From Spirochaetota bacterium (lineage in GTDB: Bacteria > Spirochaetota > B62-G9 > DRHN01), in contig JAGLSF010000053.1 of NCBI GenBank assembly GCA_023136305.1, positions 1 through 9,972 of the forward strand: a DNA stretch of 9,972 nt, given 5' to 3'. Below are positions 1 through 6,053 of the stretch, one piece after another. Under the pieces are notes generated by a model. It was not told the DNA's origin, did not search any database, and was given only the letters and a program-made list of their open reading frames with translations. Numbering within the stretch: the first letter of the stretch is position 1; every line of letters starts with the position of its first letter. A program made the translations under genes and the position numbers.

Positions 1-333
1 GTCAATTCCTTCGGAAAATCTGGCGGAGACTTCCATCACGGTATTGATATTAAATCAGCCAAGAATCAGGACATTGTTGCAACCCTGCCGGGCACGGTGG
101 TCCTTTCAAGCACAATACGCGGTTACGGACCGACAATCATCATTGAACATGAGAACAACTTCTGCAGCCTCTATTCAAAGAATATAAAGAGCCTCGTGCG
201 TGAAGGACAGCAGGTCAGTAAAAACAGCGTCATTGCCCGAACCGGCCCCCGGGGCACGGCTCCTGAAGATACCATGCACTATGAACTCTTTTTCAAGGGC
301 AAACCGGTAAATCCTCTCTACTATTTACCTTAG
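1..333 (+). CDS. NlpD-like LytM/M23-family protein, C-terminal part (5' end outside window)
   Basis: Frame 1 is open from the first base to a TAG stop, giving the last 110 residues of a longer protein. It has the LytM (peptidase M23) fold signature: HHGIDI at residues 12-17, a G-Y-G-x-x-I-I-I strand near 41-48, and a C-terminal H-Y-E followed by KGKPVNP and YLP. The ending closely resembles E. coli NlpD (recalled: KGKSVNPLRYLP), a periplasmic activator of cell-wall amidases at the division site. The first zinc motif, H12-x3-D16, is present, but the first His of the HxH motif is Thr, as in non-catalytic LytM factors. I infer a regulator of peptidoglycan hydrolysis rather than an active endopeptidase. 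The N-terminal signal/LysM part, if any, is outside the window. The next gene, a sigma factor, starts 20 nt after the stop. The start codon is not visible; the internal ATG/GTG codons are not the true start. Confidence 0.85.
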   Translation, partial: VNSFGKSGGDFHHGIDIKSAKNQDIVATLPGTVVLSSTIRGYGPTIIIEHENNFCSLYSKNIKSLVREGQQVSKNSVIARTGPRGTAPEDTMHYELFFKGKPVNPLYYLP

Positions 334-338
334 CAAAT

Positions 339-352
339 ACACATGATTGTGT
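339..352 (+). repeat. Short inverted repeat directly before the sigma factor start codon
   Basis: ACACA (339-343) and TGTGT (348-352) are perfect 5-bp arms around TGAT, ending one base before the ATG at 354. They occupy the place where a Shine-Dalgarno sequence would be, and no purine-rich SD is visible there. This could be a small hairpin or protein site controlling sigma translation. The arms are short, so chance is possible. Confidence 0.35.
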
Positions 353-353
353 T

Positions 354-1382
354 ATGTTACATGCGATAGCAGTTAAAAGCAATAAAGAGAGTCAAAAGCT
401 GACAAGAACGAATCCCAACGGTGCTGAATACGATAACCTACCCCGTAAATCCCATGATGATGAGGATGATCCTCTTGCCGTTTATCTGAAGCAGATTAAA
501 AGAATCCCTCTCCTGACGCCGGAAGAAGAGAAAAAGTGCTATATAGAGATCCGCTATCACAGGGACATGCTCGACAAACTTGCCCGTAACCTCAGCGATG
601 GAAGGATCTCCTCGGAAGAGTTTGAACAGGAGAAGGAGAAGCTGGAGCATAAGCTCGTTGAGGTGAAGAACCGAATCATCACGGCCAATCTGCGTCTTGT
701 AGTGAGTATTGCAAAGAAGTATCAGCACCGAGGGCTCAGTCTTATAGACCTCATTGATGAGGGCAATATCGGACTCATCGAGGCAATTGATCGTTTTGAT
801 TATACGCGGGGGTTCAAGTTCAGTACCTACAGCACCTGGTGGATACGGCAATCGATCATCAAGGCCATTGCAAACAAGGGAAGACTCATCAGGGTTCCTA
901 TTCATATGCTGAACACCATCAAGAAGTGTTACTATGTGACGAAGCAGCTCACCCAGAAGTTTGGAAGGGAACCCACTGCGGCCGAGATATCGGAGAAGCT
1001 CGGTGTACCGGAGAAAAAGGTCCTGAAAATCCTGCACATCGCTCAGGAGCCGAGCTCACTGGAGGTACCGGTCAATCCTGAAAGTTCATCCGAGCTTGGC
1101 GATCTTATCGTTGACACAGAATCGAGCAGCCACGAAGATACGGTTTTCTTCATAGCATTGCAGGAGCTGATTAAACAGGTTCTGAACAAGCTTAGCATGC
1201 GGGAAAAGAAGATCATAGAATTCCGTTTTGGTCTGGACGGTGAAGGGCCCTATACGCTCGAGGAGACGGGTAGAATAATCGGTATAACACGGGAGCGCGT
1301 TCGGCAGATTCAGAGCAATGCCTTGAAAAAGCTCAAGAACTTTAAGCTCTCCGAAGATCTTCAGGAGTTTACCATTCGGTGA
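354..1382 (+). CDS. Sigma-70 family RNA polymerase sigma factor, group 2 (RpoS/SigA-like)
   Basis: This 342-residue factor directs RNA polymerase to promoters. Region 1.2 is at about 39-60 (DDPLAVYLKQIKRIPLLTPEEE). Region 2 is at about 108-178 and contains NLRLVVSIAKKY, the DLIDEGNIGL core-binding helix and the FSTYSTWWIRQSI -10 recognition/melting segment. Region 3 starts at RVPIHM (180-185). Region 4 is at about 268-331 with the -35 helix-turn-helix ITRERVRQIQ. There is no long region 1.1, so it is shorter than a housekeeping RpoD. An extra charged helical stretch of about 45 residues (61-106) separates regions 1.2 and 2. The position behind an nlpD-like gene fits RpoS, and the family (RpoD/RpoS superfamily) is certain, but the paralogue is inferred. 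ATG 354 is the only plausible start, since the next in-frame Met is at residue 72 inside the domain. The SD is not evident. The stop overlaps the possible GTG of the apt frame. Confidence 0.93.
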   Translation: MLHAIAVKSNKESQKLTRTNPNGAEYDNLPRKSHDDEDDPLAVYLKQIKRIPLLTPEEEKKCYIEIRYHRDMLDKLARNLSDGRISSEEFEQEKEKLEHKLVEVKNRIITANLRLVVSIAKKYQHRGLSLIDLIDEGNIGLIEAIDRFDYTRGFKFSTYSTWWIRQSIIKAIANKGRLIRVPIHMLNTIKKCYYVTKQLTQKFGREPTAAEISEKLGVPEKKVLKILHIAQEPSSLEVPVNPESSSELGDLIVDTESSSHEDTVFFIALQELIKQVLNKLSMREKKIIEFRFGLDGEGPYTLEETGRIIGITRERVRQIQSNALKKLKNFKLSEDLQEFTIR

Positions 1383-1412
1383 AGTTGCCACGACTGCCAT
1401 ATGTTGATCAAT

Positions 1413-1421
1413 GGAAAGAGG
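1413..1421 (+). promoter_or_regulatory. Ribosome binding site that sets the apt start
   Basis: GGAAAGAGG, with GAGG at 1418-1421, lies 5 nt before the ATG at 1427. It favours this start over the in-frame GTG at 1379, which overlaps the sigma factor stop and would add 16 residues without similarity to the family. Confidence 0.6.
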
Positions 1422-1426
1422 TATAC

Positions 1427-1945
1427 ATGGATCTGTACGCCTATGTAAGAAATGTTCCAGATTTCCCGAAGCAGGGAATCCAGTTCAAGGACCTGACAAC
1501 GCTCTGGATGGATCCCGCTGCATGCAGAGAATCGATTGATCTGCTCCATGCACGATACCGGGACAGGGGTATTCAAAAGATCGTTGGAGCAGAATCCAGG
1601 GGTTTCATTGTGGGTGCACCGCTAGCCTATCTGCTCGGTGCGGGATTTATACCGGTTCGAAAGAAGGGTAAACTTCCCTATCGGCAAGTAGAAGCAACCT
1701 ATGAGCTTGAATATGGTACGGACACCCTTACTATACACGAAGATGCCATAGAGAAGGGTGACAGGGTGCTTATCGTCGACGACCTGCTTGCGACGGGGGG
1801 TACGGTCAGTGCGATGGTCGAACTTGTACAGAAGCTTGGCGGTGACATTGAGGAAGCTGTATTTCTGGTAGAGCTTGTCTTTCTGGAGGGTAGAAGGAGA
1901 CTGGGGGTTCCTGTTTTTTCACTTTTACAGTACGCTCAAGAGTGA
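1427..1945 (+). CDS. apt: Adenine phosphoribosyltransferase
   Basis: Cytoplasmic purine salvage enzyme that makes AMP and pyrophosphate from adenine and PRPP. From ATG 1427 the protein has 172 residues, normal for the family. It opens with the typical NVPDFPKQGIQFKDLT segment (9-24) and has GAESRGF (54-60), the flexible loop RKKGKLP (78-84) and HEDAI (104-108). The PRPP-binding signature VLIVDDLLATGGT is at 114-126, with paired Asp residues 118-119. All motifs expected for activity are present. The GAGG ribosome site supports this start; an extended frame from GTG 1379 is possible but unlikely. It follows the sigma factor with a 44-nt gap and no visible terminator, so co-transcription from upstream is likely. 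A strong promoter begins about 100 bp after its stop. Confidence 0.95.
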   Translation: MDLYAYVRNVPDFPKQGIQFKDLTTLWMDPAACRESIDLLHARYRDRGIQKIVGAESRGFIVGAPLAYLLGAGFIPVRKKGKLPYRQVEATYELEYGTDTLTIHEDAIEKGDRVLIVDDLLATGGTVSAMVELVQKLGGDIEEAVFLVELVFLEGRRRLGVPVFSLLQYAQE

Positions 1946-2029
1946 TTTCAACGGATGTGTTCGTCGACTTGCCAATTAAAACTTTGGAAAACGGGTCTAC
2001 TTGACGATATATTATTAAAGGTAAGTATA

Positions 2030-2045
2030 AAACCGCGCGCGGTTT
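2030..2045. repeat. Perfect 16-bp palindrome upstream of the amidohydrolase promoter
   Basis: AAACCGCG followed directly by CGCGGTTT is a perfect two-fold symmetric site, unusually GC-rich within AT-rich flanks. It ends 6 bp before the -35 hexamer at 2052, so its centre is about 49 bp upstream of the predicted transcription start. This is a typical place for a dimeric regulator, but no known consensus is matched. It is not a convincing terminator for apt, because no T tract follows. Confidence 0.6.
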
Positions 2046-2051
2046 AACCTA

Positions 2052-2080
2052 TTGACTTGGGGTGTGTATTACCATATAAT
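2052..2080 (+). promoter_or_regulatory. Near-consensus sigma-70 promoter for the amidohydrolase operon
   Basis: TTGACT (2052-2057), a 17-bp spacer and a perfect TATAAT (2075-2080). Transcription would start near 2086-2088, about 20 nt before the chosen ATG at 2107. This also argues against the upstream in-frame GTG at 2086, which coincides with the predicted start of the RNA. Confidence 0.82.
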
Positions 2081-2106
2081 TTTACGTGCTAAAAGGACGC
2101 CTCCTC

Positions 2107-3324
2107 ATGAGTACTGAGTTTTCCCTCTCAGCAAAAACGATGGTAACTCCCGATGAAGTGGTGATGGATGCGCACATCCGGATTGACGGGGGGAAAATAG
2201 TTGACTTTTCTGCCTCTGAGGGCAAAAACTATACGCTTCAGAAGGAGCATATACTCTTTCCCGCACTATTCAACGCGCATGATCATCTCTTCGGTACCTA
2301 TTATCCTAAGATAGGTGACGGACCCTACGTGTGCTGGTTCCCCTGGGATTTTGATCTCAAGTCATCAGAGATTTATCAGGAGAGGAACAAGAATACTCCC
2401 TTTGAGCTGTACATGGTGGGCTGCTACAAGAATCTTCTGTCCGGTGCCACGACCGTGCATGATCACATTCCCCACAAGATCAATGACCCATTTATCGAAA
2501 AACTGCCCATTCGGGTCATCAAGGATTATGCGCTTTCCCATGAAGTATCTGTATACGATTTGAAATGGGGCGATGGAATCGACCTGGAGCATAAGAAAGC
2601 TGTGCAGAACAATATTCCCTATGTCACCCACATTGAAGAGGGTTGGGATCAGGAATCCATGCGTGGCATAGATATACTCGTTGAGCATAATGCTCTGACC
2701 GAGTATACGGTGATGATTCACGGTATCGCCTTTTCACAGAAGGATATTAAGCTTATTGCAAAGAGTAAGGCACATTTCATCTGGTGTCCGGGTTCCAATA
2801 TGTTCATGTTTGGCAAAACAGCCAAGGTCAGGGATATAGTCGAGGCGGGAATCAATATTTCTATTGGGACCGATTCACCCTCATCGGGTGAGATCAATCT
2901 GCTTGCTGAGATTCGTTTCGCAAAAGAGGTGTACCGGGATCTGTACGGTGAAGACCTGGAAGACAGGGAAATCGTCAGGATGATAACGATTAATCCCGCA
3001 AGGGCATTCAGAATGCAGGACAGGGTCGGCTCTATCGACAAGGGAAAACTGGGTGACCTGCTGGTGGTGTCGGGTGATGGAAAAGATCCTTATTCTTCTC
3101 TGGTGAATGCTCAGCTCAAGAACATTGCACTTATCTTTAAAGAGGGAAAGCCGCTGTACGGGGATACGGATTACGGTGAAATATTTGAAGACCTGAGTTC
3201 AGATTATACCAAGATCACGATTGAGGGTAAGGAAAAGTTTGTGATTGGCGACCCACAGGCCCTGATGGACAAGCTGAGAAAAACCGTTGGTTTTCACAAG
3301 GAACTGCCATTTCTACCGATTTAG
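2107..3324 (+). CDS. Amidohydrolase-family metal-dependent hydrolase (ATZ/TRZ/deaminase-like)
   Basis: A 405-residue cytoplasmic enzyme of the amidohydrolase superfamily. The metal and catalytic residues are in order: H58-D-H60 after FPALFNA, H175-x-x-E178 (THIEEG), H205 (MIHGIAF) and D256 (GTDSPSSGE). The H-x-x-E pattern and the CPGSNMFMFG segment resemble the chlorohydrolase/aminohydrolase branch (guanine deaminase, S-adenosylhomocysteine deaminase, TrzN, SsnA). A C-terminal small-domain motif, IDKGKLGDLLVV, is also present. The substrate cannot be told; deamination of a nucleobase or similar compound is an inference. The start at ATG 2107 is supported by AAAAGGA at 2091-2097 with a 9-nt gap. 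A GTG seven codons upstream lies at the predicted transcription start. A strong promoter precedes it and the next gene begins 9 nt after its stop, so it heads an operon with two cNMP-binding proteins. Confidence 0.9.
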   Translation: MSTEFSLSAKTMVTPDEVVMDAHIRIDGGKIVDFSASEGKNYTLQKEHILFPALFNAHDHLFGTYYPKIGDGPYVCWFPWDFDLKSSEIYQERNKNTPFELYMVGCYKNLLSGATTVHDHIPHKINDPFIEKLPIRVIKDYALSHEVSVYDLKWGDGIDLEHKKAVQNNIPYVTHIEEGWDQESMRGIDILVEHNALTEYTVMIHGIAFSQKDIKLIAKSKAHFIWCPGSNMFMFGKTAKVRDIVEAGINISIGTDSPSSGEINLLAEIRFAKEVYRDLYGEDLEDREIVRMITINPARAFRMQDRVGSIDKGKLGDLLVVSGDGKDPYSSLVNAQLKNIALIFKEGKPLYGDTDYGEIFEDLSSDYTKITIEGKEKFVIGDPQALMDKLRKTVGFHKELPFLPI

Positions 3325-3333
3325 GAAGGTCTC

Positions 3334-4377
3334 GTGCCAGGAATTCTGAGGAATTATAAAGCTGGGTCTATCATATATTTCATCGGCGATATAGGCGATA
3401 ACATATATGTCCTCAAATCCGGAGCTGTGAGCCTTATCTACCATTCGATAGACACTGGTGAAGAGGTACGGGACACCATAAAAAACGGTGAATTTTTCGG
3501 TGTTAAATCTGCGCTCGCCAAACGACCCCGTGAGGAAACGGCACTCGTCATTAAACCTTCACAGGTGCTTGTACTCACAACTGCCGAATTTGAGCTTCTG
3601 GTCACGAAGAGTGTCAGTGTCATTCAGAATTTCTTAAGGGTATTCAGCAATCAGTTGAGGCGGGTGGGGAAGCAGGTGCACAGCTTCCTCGACGATTCCG
3701 ATACGGGCGATAACCAGGCCGAGCTCTTTAAAATCGGTGAGTACTATTTAAAGAACCACAAGTACAAGCAGGCGCAGTACGTGTATCAGGCATATCTGAG
3801 ATATTACAGCAAGGGCAATTTTGCAGGCCAGGCTCAGGAGAGGATAAACGCCATAGCCGATGCCATGGAGGGTAAGGGTACGGGAACCTATGCAACAATA
3901 TCGCAGGAGCCCGAACAGGAGGCCCCCGCCGCACCTGAAATTCAAATCGATACGCAAACCACCGAAACCCGTGAGTCGATGGATATTGCCTCGAAGTACT
4001 ATGATGGTGTGAGCCTGTTCTCACAGGAAAAGTATGAGGAGGCCTTCAACCTCTTCAAGGCACTGCACGCTGCCAGTTCGGCCGATGCGTCTTCAGCTGA
4101 GTATGTTCCGAAAATCGAATTTGAGATGGGGAGATGTCTCATTGCACTGAAGCGTTATCCTGAAGCGGTGTCGATCTTTACCGGCATGATCAAGAAGTAC
4201 CCCAAAGACGAGAATCTGAAGGATGCACTGTACTATATCGGTATCGCATACAAACATCAGGGCGACAAGGCGAAGGCTGCATCCTTCTTCCAGAAGGTGT
4301 TGAAGATGCTTCCGGAAAGTCCAACGGACCGGAAAGCGAAAAAGGAACTCGTTGCACTCGGCGTCGCAACATCATGA
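3334..4377 (+). CDS. Cyclic nucleotide-binding domain fused to TPR-like repeats
   Basis: A 347-residue protein without signal peptide or DNA-binding domain. Residues 3-110 form a cNMP-binding (Crp-like) beta-roll with GSIIYFIGDIGDNIYVLKSG at 11-30, followed by a helix. A helical repeat lies at about 128-175, then a Pro/Glu/Thr-rich linker (190-212), then TPR-like helix pairs at about 216-330 that resemble YbgF/BamD-type repeats (for example DALYYIGIAYKHQGDKAKAASFFQ). The phosphate-binding cassette is altered: where CAP-type proteins have Gly-Glu and Arg-Ser, this one has Gly56-Val57 and Arg66-Glu67. Binding of cAMP is therefore doubtful, and another ligand or a purely structural role is possible. 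I infer a scaffold or adaptor coupling a small-molecule signal to protein partners. The start is GTG 3334, with GGAAGG at 3324-3329 overlapping the upstream TAG, so it is probably translationally coupled to the amidohydrolase. Confidence 0.88.
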   Translation: MPGILRNYKAGSIIYFIGDIGDNIYVLKSGAVSLIYHSIDTGEEVRDTIKNGEFFGVKSALAKRPREETALVIKPSQVLVLTTAEFELLVTKSVSVIQNFLRVFSNQLRRVGKQVHSFLDDSDTGDNQAELFKIGEYYLKNHKYKQAQYVYQAYLRYYSKGNFAGQAQERINAIADAMEGKGTGTYATISQEPEQEAPAAPEIQIDTQTTETRESMDIASKYYDGVSLFSQEKYEEAFNLFKALHAASSADASSAEYVPKIEFEMGRCLIALKRYPEAVSIFTGMIKKYPKDENLKDALYYIGIAYKHQGDKAKAASFFQKVLKMLPESPTDRKAKKELVALGVATS

Positions 4378-4396
4378 TAAGGGGTAGCATCGTACC

Positions 4397-5050
4397 ATGA
4401 AATTGGATGCGAGTATGTTTGAACGATTCGGCGTTACCTTTGAGCCGGATGATATCATATTTTGTGAATACGAACCGGGTAAGGACTTCTACATTCTCCA
4501 GGAGGGAAGGGTCAAAGTCACCAAGATCGTTTCAGATATGGAGAAAACTCTGGATGTGTTTCACCCGGGAGATATATTCGGAGAGATGGCTATCATCGAA
4601 GATCAGCCGCGCAGCGCAACCGCAATAGCGATTGACAAAGTCAAGCTCCTGAAATTGAACAAGGAAAATTTCAGTATGCTGCTCCAGGGAACGCCGCAGC
4701 TCGCCTTCAATATTCTCAAGATATTTTCCAACAGGATTTACGATGCCAAGCGAAGACTCCTCATACTGACCCTTCCGGATATAGAATCAAAGGTCTGCGA
4801 TGCATTTCTCATGCTCGCCGAGAACCAGCATATATCCCCCAAATCAACCAACCCGGTGACCTTCGATACAAAGGTCGATGAGATCGCCCATTGGTGCGGA
4901 GAGAAGGTGGTCAAGGTGAAAGAGGTGCTTGGAACCTTCTCCGATACGGGCAAGATACAGATCTACGAGGACAGAATCGTGGTGAAGAATCTGTATGAGA
5001 TGTTCCGTATTGTCAGGAATCGCCGCAAGGCCCAGACAAAGGAACAGTAA
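4397..5050 (+). CDS. Crp/Fnr-family transcriptional regulator
   Basis: A 217-residue cytoplasmic protein. The N-terminal cNMP-binding domain (about 10-110) contains the cassette GDIFGEMAIIEDQPRSA at 58-74, with E63, R72 and S73 matching the residues that bind the cyclic nucleotide in CAP. A dimerisation helix (about 102-125) leads to a winged helix (about 128-197). The putative recognition helix near 166-180 (CGEKVVKVKEVLGTF) lacks the S-R-E-T-V-x-R pattern of Crp/Fnr, so target sites should differ from TGTGA-N6-TCACA, or DNA binding may be weak. It follows the cNMP/TPR gene by 19 nt; AAGGGG at 4379-4384 is a possible but distant (12 nt) ribosome site for ATG 4397. Probably the last gene of the operon; no terminator hairpin is seen after it. 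Autoregulation through the palindrome at 2030-2045 is speculation. Confidence 0.9.
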   Translation: MKLDASMFERFGVTFEPDDIIFCEYEPGKDFYILQEGRVKVTKIVSDMEKTLDVFHPGDIFGEMAIIEDQPRSATAIAIDKVKLLKLNKENFSMLLQGTPQLAFNILKIFSNRIYDAKRRLLILTLPDIESKVCDAFLMLAENQHISPKSTNPVTFDTKVDEIAHWCGEKVVKVKEVLGTFSDTGKIQIYEDRIVVKNLYEMFRIVRNRRKAQTKEQ

Positions 5051-5068
5051 CAGAGTCCCTCCTCACTT

Positions 5069-5097
5069 CAGACAACTAGCCAATTCAGCGATATACT
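5069..5097 (+). promoter_or_regulatory. Candidate sigma-70 promoter in the gap after the Crp-like gene
   Basis: CAGACA (5069-5074, 4 of 6 matches), a 17-bp spacer and TATACT (5092-5097, 5 of 6). The predicted start near 5104 is only about 4 nt before the ATG of a small ORF, so a product would be nearly leaderless, or the transcript may be non-coding. Confidence 0.4.
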
Positions 5098-5107
5098 GTT
5101 TTGTAAT

Positions 5108-5233
5108 ATGGCTAAAATGAAAAGGAGTACACCTCCGCTGCTGACAGTTCCCTACAACGTGTACTATAAGGATGAAAATGATGTTGTCAGGGGCAGGGAA
5201 AGGCGTTCCGTAATGAAATTCTGCCGTCTATAG
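5108..5233 (+). CDS. Possible 41-residue basic protein, doubtful
   Basis: An ATG-to-TAG frame (MAKMKRSTPPLLTVPYNVYY at the start, then a Lys/Arg-rich end with VVRGRERRS) fills most of the gap between the Crp-like gene and the convergent LipM-like gene. I do not recognise it. It has no signal peptide or membrane helix. There is no ribosome site before ATG 5108 or the internal ATG 5117, while an AAAGGAG at 5121-5127 lies inside the frame without a normal start codon after it. A candidate promoter at 5069-5097 would give a nearly leaderless message. It may be a small gene, the remnant of one, or a chance frame. Confidence 0.3.
   Translation: MAKMKRSTPPLLTVPYNVYYKDENDVVRGRERRSVMKFCRL
5126..5165. 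repeat. 7-bp inverted repeat within the small ORF
   Basis: AGTACAC (5126-5132) and GTGTACT (5159-5165) are perfect complements separated by 26 nt. As RNA, the stem would partly cover the AAAGGAG at 5121-5127. It may reflect RNA structure or a binding site; chance cannot be excluded. Confidence 0.35.
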
Positions 5234-5255
5234 GTGCCTGGTCATTTGAGATAAG

Positions 5256-6044
5256 TTATTTTCTTAGCGTCCATGCATCCGTGCCGTATTTGTCTCGTGA
5301 GAGTTGCTCTGTCAGAGTCTTTTCAAACCCGTTGAGGTGACTGTCCTCGAGGAGTAGGTGTTTACCGAAACCGGTTTTAAGGGCTGATAGAAGAGATGTA
5401 CGGTCGACAGAGGAGTCAGAGGCCTGATTCAGTGAGCTGATACTTTTCGTGAAATCAGAATCAGAGGCAAGATACTTCGATATTTCCCTGTAGGAGCCGG
5501 TTAGCGGTATGGCACCGTGCTGGAGGACTATCCCTTCCTTCAACACCTGTGCACTGCCGATAAGCTTTCCCTGCTCCAGTGACTCTATTTCAAACTGCGC
5601 CGGTGAAGCAAAGCAGTTGGCCGATTTGAGGTCTCCTCTGGTCTTCTCCGCTACCTTCGATTCGATTCCCAGTGCCCGGAGCGAATCAACGAGACATCGG
5701 GCTATGAAGAAAAATATTTCCTTCTTCCTGAAGGGGTGGAAATCCTCCTCCGTGAAAAGCATGCTGTAGGTGAGCTCTTCATTGTGCAGGACGGCCCTTC
5801 CCCCGGTCATCCGTCGCACTACACCAATACCGTCTTCACGACATCGCGTAAAATCTATGTCCCCTGCATTTTGAAAGTAGCCGATCGATATGGTGGCAGG
5901 GAGCCATCTGTAGATCCTGAGGACAGGTGTAGAGTGTCCTTCTCTGAGTCCGATGAATACGGCCTCGTCCATGGCCATATTGATACTGCCCTTTGAGGCA
6001 CCTGTATGGATAAAGCGAAATGGCCGTTTTTTAGTTGGGTGCAT
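5256..6044 (-). CDS. LipM-like octanoyltransferase / lipoate-protein ligase A family protein
   Basis: A 262-residue cytoplasmic protein of the biotin/lipoate transferase fold. It shows NMAMDEA (22-28), TISIGYFQ (51-58), RRMTGGRAVLHNEELTYS (77-94) and a segment with Cys144, GKLIGSAQ (159-166) and LQHGAIPL (174-181). The Cys before the S-P-x-x-F-E stretch, the Lys160 of GKLIGSAQ and the GGRAVLH variant match Bacillus LipM (octanoyl-ACP:GcvH transferase, catalytic Cys) better than ATP-dependent LplA. The enzyme would attach octanoate or lipoate to GcvH or E2 subunits. Length is close to LipM (recalled about 278). The choice between transferase and ligase is an inference. The start codon at 6044-6042 is preceded by AGGA (6055-6052, 7-nt gap), which overlaps the stop of the PBP1A gene 9 nt away, so the two are probably coupled in one operon. 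No terminator is seen after the stop. Confidence 0.9.
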   Translation of the reverse strand: MHPTKKRPFRFIHTGASKGSINMAMDEAVFIGLREGHSTPVLRIYRWLPATISIGYFQNAGDIDFTRCREDGIGVVRRMTGGRAVLHNEELTYSMLFTEEDFHPFRKKEIFFFIARCLVDSLRALGIESKVAEKTRGDLKSANCFASPAQFEIESLEQGKLIGSAQVLKEGIVLQHGAIPLTGSYREISKYLASDSDFTKSISSLNQASDSSVDRTSLLSALKTGFGKHLLLEDSHLNGFEKTLTEQLSRDKYGTDAWTLRK

Positions 6045-6053
6045 GATGAAATC

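Noticed and set aside
438..1037. Long - strand frame opposite the sigma factor gene
   Set aside because: It lies entirely antisense to a gene with full sigma-70 motifs and has no recognisable domain or ribosome site; it is a codon-bias shadow.
1379..1426. Upstream GTG start for apt overlapping the sigma stop
   Set aside because: It adds 16 residues not typical of the family, while ATG 1427 has a well-placed GAGG and the family-typical N-terminus.
2001..2031. Second promoter-like pair TTGACG and TATAAA upstream of the amidohydrolase
   Set aside because: The spacer is 19 bp (or 18 bp with a poorer GTATAA -10) and the -10 runs into the palindrome. The promoter at 2052-2080 is far better. It could be a weak tandem promoter but is not listed.
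2030..2045. Palindrome as an intrinsic terminator of apt
   Set aside because: As RNA it would form a short GC stem, but no U tract follows and it lies about 85 nt after the stop; an operator is the better reading.
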